Source: JBLHKS01 sp047620505 (GTDB lineage Bacteria > Verrucomicrobiota > Verrucomicrobiia > Verrucomicrobiales > DEV007). Taken from it: a stretch of DNA of 15,009 nt. Position 1 is the stretch's first letter. Every line of letters begins with the position of its first letter. The notes under the pieces are model-generated. The model had not been told where the DNA came from and did no database searches. It was given only the letters and a program-made list of their open reading frames with translations. Both the position numbers and the translations under genes were made by a program. The DNA lies in contig JBLHKS010000172.1 of NCBI GenBank assembly GCA_047620505.1, forward strand, positions 1 to 15,009. The letters run 5' to 3'. Below, piece after piece: positions 7,667 through 12,044 of this stretch.

Positions 7667-7993
7667 TCACGCAGAGATCCCGCTCGAAGCAAAACCGTCG
7701 TCGTCCCACTGAAGATCGCCCCGTTCGCCTTCCCAGAAAATCATCCGCCGACTCTCCTCGTCCCAGACCCTCAATCGGATCAATTTGCCGGGCAGCTGCT
7801 GACTGTACTCGGTGTCCTTCAGCATTTTGACCACTTCGGTGCACTCCGAACAGCCGCGGAGAGCCTCGATTGGAGTTTCGAACGAGCCTACCGTCTCCCA
7901 AGCTTCCCGACGGCTACTTTCCGCGTCGGGAAAATTAATCTGCATTCGGTAGCGGCCATCGAGGGCCGGTTCGGCTGGTTGAGAATCGATCAC
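7667..7993 (-). CDS. Small hypothetical protein
   Basis: This is an unrecognised 108-residue soluble protein, with neither signal peptide nor membrane segment. It reads as a compact alpha/beta fold: a strand DGRYRMQINFP, a helix around TPIEALRGCSECTEVVKMLKD, then strands GKLIRLRVWDEESRRMIFW and an acidic end. Two cysteines form CSEC, without an obvious metal partner. The start is a GTG at 7993. An internal ATG at 7945 would give 92 residues but would cut the first predicted strand, so the GTG is preferred. It lies between the radical SAM gene and the sigma gene, on the same strand, separated by 131 and 96 bases, so it may be its own unit. An opposite-strand open frame covers the same area, but its product is arginine/serine-rich and less protein-like. 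Confidence 0.6.
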   Translation of the reverse strand: MIDSQPAEPALDGRYRMQINFPDAESSRREAWETVGSFETPIEALRGCSECTEVVKMLKDTEYSQQLPGKLIRLRVWDEESRRMIFWEGERGDLQWDDDGFASSGISA

Positions 7994-8056
7994 TTCGGGT
8001 GGTTACGGCTGAAATCCGAGAAAGCTTTCGCAAATTTCGGGCCAAACTTTGTGCCC

Positions 8057-8072
8057 TTTTGCGAGAGCAAAA
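8057..8072 (-). terminator. Weak hairpin downstream of the radical SAM gene
   Basis: TTTTGC and GCAAAA pair around a four-base loop (GAGA on the plus strand), 53 bases past the radical SAM stop. The stem is short and AT-rich with no long U-tract, so it is at best a weak terminator. Confidence 0.25.
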
Positions 8073-8124
8073 TTGACAGTGCCGCACCGCGTTCTGTTCG
8101 ATCCTCGACTCAGAAATCGATCGC

Positions 8125-9411
8125 TCAAGCCACTTCAGCAGGCTCGCGATCGGCCTTTTTCGAATCAGCAACTGCTGGCGCGGCCGGTTTCGTCGGAATC
8201 TTGTCCGCACCATTCGCGTAAGCCCCGAAGTCGTTGTACCAGAAGCGCTTAGCCCATTTGTAGAACAGATTCTTCTCCGGAATTTCGTGCCCAGGCAAGT
8301 ACTGGCTGCCTTTCGGCGTCATCCCTTCAAGTTCCGGCATCGCGGTCTGACGAATCGTGGTGTCCTGAGCCCCGTGTTTCGTCGCGAGTTCCTGAACCAG
8401 ATCGGGCCGCTCCAGAACGATGCAGCCGCGGGTGTGCTTGGCCGCCGTTTCGCGGAAATCCTTCATGAATTCGGACTGCGTCAGCGTGTCATAAATCGAT
8501 TCCGACTCCTGAACCGTGTCGGTCGCAAACTGAATGATCGGGCACGGCTCAATTCCTCCGGTAGGCCCGATGTGGTGGCTGATTCCGGTAGCCATCGGAC
8601 AGACCGCTTTGCCATCGCCATCGTAGTAGGCGTCGACGAGGCCGATCGGCAAATTGCAGCGCGCATCGACCACAAATTGGCGGACCTGCCGCGCCTGATC
8701 CGGTGTCAGCGCAAGTTCCTCGTGAATCTGCGGCCCAACAGGCCGGTAAGTGTGATACCAGGCGTAGTGAACGCCCATTTTGATCAGCTTTTTGAGCCAA
8801 TCTTCGGTCAGCAGCTGCTCGATGTTCGTTTGGCAGAGGCTCGTCGCCACGCCGGTCATCAGCTTGTTGTCGATACAGTTTTGCAGGCCGCGCAAAGTCC
8901 GTTTGTAGACGTCGTTTCCGCCTCGGCGCTCGTTAGAAACGATTTCATTTCCCTCGATGCTCACCAGTGGCGTGGCGTTGGCCAATTTCCGCAGTTTCTT
9001 CGCCTTCGAATCGGTGATCAGCTGGCCGTTGGTGAAAATCTGGAAAAAGCAGTCCTGATGTTCGGCGAGAAAATCGAACAGATCCGGATACATGAATGGC
9101 TCGCCGCCGAGGATGCCGAAGAACGAATTTCCGTGGTCTTTCGCGTCGTTGACGATCTGGTTAAGCTTGTCGAGATCGATTTTTACCTGTGGTTTGTCGA
9201 CGTCGACCCAGCAGCCCTGGCAGCGGAGATTGCAGGTGTTCAGGACCGAAATGTAGATGAACGGAGGGAAGTAAATTCCGTCCTTCATCCGCTTTTTGAA
9301 GCGCTGAATGGAGCGAATCCCCTTGTATCCGAAGTTCCAGGCGAAACGCCGAAGCACTTTCGGATCAACGGAGCCGAGAATTCGGGAAGCGAGTTTTAAA
9401 TTGGCGATCAA
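8125..9411 (-). CDS. Radical SAM protein with SPASM-like C-terminal region
   Basis: This iron-sulfur enzyme uses S-adenosylmethionine to make a radical; its substrate is unknown. From the TTG at 9411 it has 428 residues. The cluster motif CNLRCQGC (C60, C64, C67) follows the strand FPPFIYISVLNT. Next come the SAM-binding GILGGEPFMYPDLFDFLAEH segment and FQIFTNGQLI. The C-terminal part has cysteines in CPMATGISHHIGPTGGIEPC and near TRGCIVL, which resembles a shortened SPASM/twitch auxiliary-cluster region. The N-terminal block RRFAWNFGYKGIRSIQRFKK looks conserved in type. The start is uncertain: an in-frame ATG at 9516 overlaps the ATG of the divergent sulfatase by two bases, and a frame reaching 9666 runs inside the sulfatase. 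The added residues look non-coding, so TTG 9411 is preferred. It is not a clear anaerobic sulfatase-maturase, despite its neighbour. Confidence 0.85.
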   Translation of the reverse strand: MIANLKLASRILGSVDPKVLRRFAWNFGYKGIRSIQRFKKRMKDGIYFPPFIYISVLNTCNLRCQGCWVDVDKPQVKIDLDKLNQIVNDAKDHGNSFFGILGGEPFMYPDLFDFLAEHQDCFFQIFTNGQLITDSKAKKLRKLANATPLVSIEGNEIVSNERRGGNDVYKRTLRGLQNCIDNKLMTGVATSLCQTNIEQLLTEDWLKKLIKMGVHYAWYHTYRPVGPQIHEELALTPDQARQVRQFVVDARCNLPIGLVDAYYDGDGKAVCPMATGISHHIGPTGGIEPCPIIQFATDTVQESESIYDTLTQSEFMKDFRETAAKHTRGCIVLERPDLVQELATKHGAQDTTIRQTAMPELEGMTPKGSQYLPGHEIPEKNLFYKWAKRFWYNDFGAYANGADKIPTKPAAPAVADSKKADREPAEVA

Positions 9412-9514
9412 AGCGGCGAACCCGTCGCCCGGTATGATCCGAAGGTCAAACGTTGGCGTCGCCCGCGAACCTTGCGCTTGAACCGGGCGGATTCCTCCGT
9501 GAACAACCTCTATC

Positions 9515-11260
9515 ATGCGCTTCATCTTTCTTTTCGCGGTTTTCTGCGCTCTCGCGGTCAGCTCCGCAGCTGATTCCAAGCCGAATGTCGTCATTTTTCT
9601 CACCGATGACCAAGGCTGGGGCGATCTCAGCGTCAACGGGAACACGAATCTCAAGACCCCGAACATCGATTCGCTCGCACGAGACGGCGCGACCCTCGAG
9701 AATTTCTACGTTTGCGCCGTCTGCGCTCCGACGAGAGCCGAATTCCTCACTGGCCGCTACCATCCTCGGACCGGCGTCAGCGGCGTTTCAACCGGGCAGG
9801 GGAGGCTCAACTACGATGAAACAACGATCGCCGATGTGTTTCGAGCAGCTGGCTACGCGACTGGAGCGTTCGGAAAATGGCACAACGGAACCCAAGCGCC
9901 TTACCATCCCAATAACCGGGGGTTTGATGAATTCTATGGGTTTACCTCTGGCCATTGGGGCCACTATTTCAGCCCGCCGCTCGATCACAACGGCGAGAAA
10001 GTTCGAGGCAACGGTTTTGTCGTAGACGACTTCACTGACCACGCGATCGAATTCATCGAGGAGCATCAGGACGAGCCGTTTTTTTGCTACGTTCCCTACA
10101 ACACACCGCACTCGCCGATGATGGTCGAAGATAATTTTTACGCGAAGTTTGCCGAGTTGGATCCCGCGATGAAACATCGAGATCCAGAAAAGGAAGACCT
10201 TCCGATGACGCGGGCGGCCTTGGCCATGTGCGAGAACATCGATTGGAACGTCGGTCGCGTTCTAACGGCTATCGATCAGCTAGATTTGCGCGAGAACACG
10301 ATCGTTATCTATTTTTCTGATAACGGTCCAAATTCATTCCGCTGGAATGGAGGAATGAAGGGGAAAAAGGGCGCTGTCGACGAAGGCGGCGTGCGTTCGC
10401 CGTTCTTTATTCGATGGCCCGGGCGAATTGAGTCGGGGCAGAACATTTCGACCGTAACTTCTGCGCTCGATCTGCTTCCGAGCCTCGCTTCGATGACCAA
10501 ATCCGAGCTGAAAACAGCTAAGCCGCTCGATGGGCGCGACTTTTCACCAATGCTGTTCGATTCCTCGGAAAAACTCGGCAGTCGCGATCTTTTCAGCCTC
10601 TGGGGCCGGAAAAGCAGCGTTCGAACCGAGCGCTTCCGCCTCGATTCGGGCGGCCAGCTTTTCGACATCACGAATGATCGAGGTCAACGCGTCAACGTGG
10701 CCGACCAGTTTCCGGAAGAGACCGCGCGGCTGACAAAGCGGATCAAAGAATTCCAGGAAGAAATGAAGCTGGAGAACGAAAAGAACGCCGATCGGCCCTT
10801 CACTGTCGGGTTTGCGGAATCGACAACTTTGCCTGCTCGCGACGGCGTTCCGCATGGCGGGATCGAGCGTAGTTCGAAGGCTCCGAACAATTCATTCTTT
10901 CGAAATTGGGCCGAAAAAACGGACGCGATCACTTGGGAAGTCGAAGTTGGCGAATCTGGAAACTACGCCGCCGTTGTCTACTACACTTGTGCGGAAACTG
11001 ACGTCGGAGTGACGATCCGATTGTCTATCGACAACGGAGATCGAGTCGAATCAAAAACCGGCGAAGCGTTCGACCCACCGCTTTACGATAAAGCGAAGGA
11101 GCGAGTCGAGAAATCGCATTATTTTGTGAAGGACTTCAAACCTCACGCGTTGGGCCAGATCGAACTGAAAAAGGGCCGAGGCGTGCTCAGTTTGACCGCA
11201 CCAAAAATCGTTGGTGAGAGAGCGATCGACGTCCATTCGATCGAGTTGATTCGGCAGTAA
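9515..11260 (+). CDS. Secreted sulfatase (formylglycine type) with C-terminal beta-rich domain
   Basis: This 581-residue enzyme should hydrolyse sulfate esters on an exported route, likely from sulfated polysaccharide or its fragments. A Sec signal peptide (residues 1-19, MRFIFLFAVFCALAVSSAA) precedes the sulfatase fold. The metal-binding start is FLTDDQGWGD (D31, D32). The formylglycine site is CAPTR at C70-R74, followed by FLTGRYHPRTG. Further active-site segments are GKWHNG, YNTPHSP and YFSDNGPNSF with KGKKGAVDEGG. A segment typical of the sulfatase C-terminal subdomain (DGRDFSPMLF) follows. Residues about 445-580 form a separate beta-rich domain (ITWEVEVGESGNYAAVVYY ... IDVHSIELI) resembling carbohydrate-binding or accessory modules. 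C70 must be oxidised by a maturase, and no FGE-type gene lies in the window. The start is the ATG at 9515; no Shine-Dalgarno is visible. The precise substrate class is not assignable. Confidence 0.94.
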   Translation: MRFIFLFAVFCALAVSSAADSKPNVVIFLTDDQGWGDLSVNGNTNLKTPNIDSLARDGATLENFYVCAVCAPTRAEFLTGRYHPRTGVSGVSTGQGRLNYDETTIADVFRAAGYATGAFGKWHNGTQAPYHPNNRGFDEFYGFTSGHWGHYFSPPLDHNGEKVRGNGFVVDDFTDHAIEFIEEHQDEPFFCYVPYNTPHSPMMVEDNFYAKFAELDPAMKHRDPEKEDLPMTRAALAMCENIDWNVGRVLTAIDQLDLRENTIVIYFSDNGPNSFRWNGGMKGKKGAVDEGGVRSPFFIRWPGRIESGQNISTVTSALDLLPSLASMTKSELKTAKPLDGRDFSPMLFDSSEKLGSRDLFSLWGRKSSVRTERFRLDSGGQLFDITNDRGQRVNVADQFPEETARLTKRIKEFQEEMKLENEKNADRPFTVGFAESTTLPARDGVPHGGIERSSKAPNNSFFRNWAEKTDAITWEVEVGESGNYAAVVYYTCAETDVGVTIRLSIDNGDRVESKTGEAFDPPLYDKAKERVEKSHYFVKDFKPHALGQIELKKGRGVLSLTAPKIVGERAIDVHSIELIRQ

Positions 11261-11263
11261 GCC

Positions 11264-11278
11264 GCCAGCAGCTGCTGA
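11264..11278. repeat. 15-mer with CAGCAGCTGCTG palindrome, copy 2
   Basis: This is the same GCCAGCAGCTGCTGA as at 4664-4678. It sits 3 bases after the TAA of the sulfatase and nearly fills the 23-base gap to the convergent GntR gene. The core palindrome is 11266-11277. A role as a bidirectional stop signal or binding site is conceivable, but it has no loop and no U-tract. Confidence 0.6.
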
Positions 11279-11283
11279 GCGAC

Positions 11284-11955
11284 TTACAATCCTGCTTCTT
11301 TCCACGCGCGGACAATCCGATCGTGCTTCACGACGAGGTGATTCAGCATTCGGCTTCTCGCGAGGTCCGGATTTCGCTTCTCGATCGCTTCAACGATCCC
11401 CAGATGTTCCCGAGTAATCTGATCGGGGCTCGTGCAGGTGTAGAGATCGATCCCGTAAAAATACGGCTGATTATCCTGATCCAGAGCCGTGAGAACGACC
11501 TTCTCTAGAATCTCGTTCCGCGCCGCCCGCGCGATCTGGGTGTGAAAACTGCGATTTGCGCGGACGCACTCGACCGGATCGAGCAGCGACTCCGGATTTT
11601 TCGGCGTGAACGGCGCAGCTTCTCGCAACGCGCGGACATCGGATTCGCTCGCCCTTTGTGCCGCAAGCGCTGCGACCTCCGACTCGACCAATTGCCGAGC
11701 CTCGCAAACCATGTGGAAGCGCTCGACCGTCAATTCCGGCACGCGATAGCCTTTATTCGGGATTTGATCGAGAATGTGCTCGTGCGCCAGACGCGTAAGC
11801 GCCTCACGCAGAGAGGCTCGCGAAACATCGAGATCCTCGCAGATCGTTTTTTCGACCAGCCGGTCGCCGGGCTTGAGTAGCCCTGTGAAAACACGCTCTC
11901 GAATCGCCTCGGCGATTTGATCGGTGATTTTGATGGGTCGGATTGCGTCTGCCAT
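11284..11955 (-). CDS. GntR-family transcriptional regulator, FadR subfamily (FCD domain)
   Basis: This 223-residue DNA-binding regulator has a winged helix-turn-helix at about residues 9-73, with the GntR signature LVEKTICEDLDVSRASLREAL and the wing IPNKGYRVPEL. The all-helical FCD ligand domain covers about 80-215, and its metal/ligand residues are visible as FHTQIARAARN, REHLGIVEAIE and the late NHL histidine. Where many members have Asp four residues before the first histidine, this one has Asn (NRSFH). FCD regulators usually bind small organic or amino acids and repress nearby catabolic genes. It follows putA on the same strand with 87 bases between, so control of proline catabolism is a reasonable inference. 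The ATG at 11955 (MADAIRPIK) fits the fold. An earlier in-frame start at 12015 would read through the palindromic operator and is rejected. Confidence 0.93.
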   Translation of the reverse strand: MADAIRPIKITDQIAEAIRERVFTGLLKPGDRLVEKTICEDLDVSRASLREALTRLAHEHILDQIPNKGYRVPELTVERFHMVCEARQLVESEVAALAAQRASESDVRALREAAPFTPKNPESLLDPVECVRANRSFHTQIARAARNEILEKVVLTALDQDNQPYFYGIDLYTCTSPDQITREHLGIVEAIEKRNPDLARSRMLNHLVVKHDRIVRAWKEAGL

Positions 11956-11959
11956 TTCG

Positions 11960-11980
11960 TGTGTCAGACAATACGACACA
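11960..11980. promoter_or_regulatory. Inverted repeat, likely GntR/FadR-type operator
   Basis: TGTGTC (11960-11965) and GACACA (11975-11980) are perfect inverted arms. Inside lies a compact palindrome TGTCAGACA (11962-11970), which matches the loose T.GT...AC.A shape of FadR-subfamily operators. It ends 5 bases before the GntR start codon, so autoregulation is the simplest reading. Confidence 0.55.
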
Positions 11981-12025
11981 ATTCTGCCCCAAAGGTCAAG
12001 GCGCGTTCTTTGCACGCTTTTCTAC

Positions 12026-12044
12026 AAATCGCGGGTCGCGATTT
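12026..12044 (-). terminator. Hairpin at the end of putA
   Basis: AAATCGCG (12026-12033) pairs perfectly with CGCGATTT (12037-12044) around a three-base loop, an 8-bp stem overlapping the putA stop codon (12043-12045). On the minus strand it is followed by TGTAGAAAAG, not a clean U-tract. It may attenuate transcription between putA and the regulator gene or stabilise the putA 3' end rather than terminate fully. Confidence 0.4.

Noticed and set aside
7484..8221. 245-codon plus-strand open frame across the sigma start, the small gene and the radical SAM end
   Set aside because: It overlaps three minus-strand genes, and its product is arginine- and serine-rich with no recognisable domain.
8287..9399. 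370-codon plus-strand open frame opposite the radical SAM gene
   Set aside because: The radical SAM frame has clear catalytic motifs; the opposite product shows none. Antisense frames of this kind recur over most genes here and follow from codon bias.
8125..9411. Calling the radical SAM protein an anaerobic sulfatase maturase
   Set aside because: The cluster region reads CNLRCQGCW rather than the usual C...C.YC type, and the C-terminal cysteine pattern is incomplete; only the location supports it.
9412..9666. Longer N-terminus for the radical SAM protein
   Set aside because: It would run antisense into the sulfatase signal peptide and catalytic start, and the added residues do not look conserved. 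A start at 9516 remains possible.
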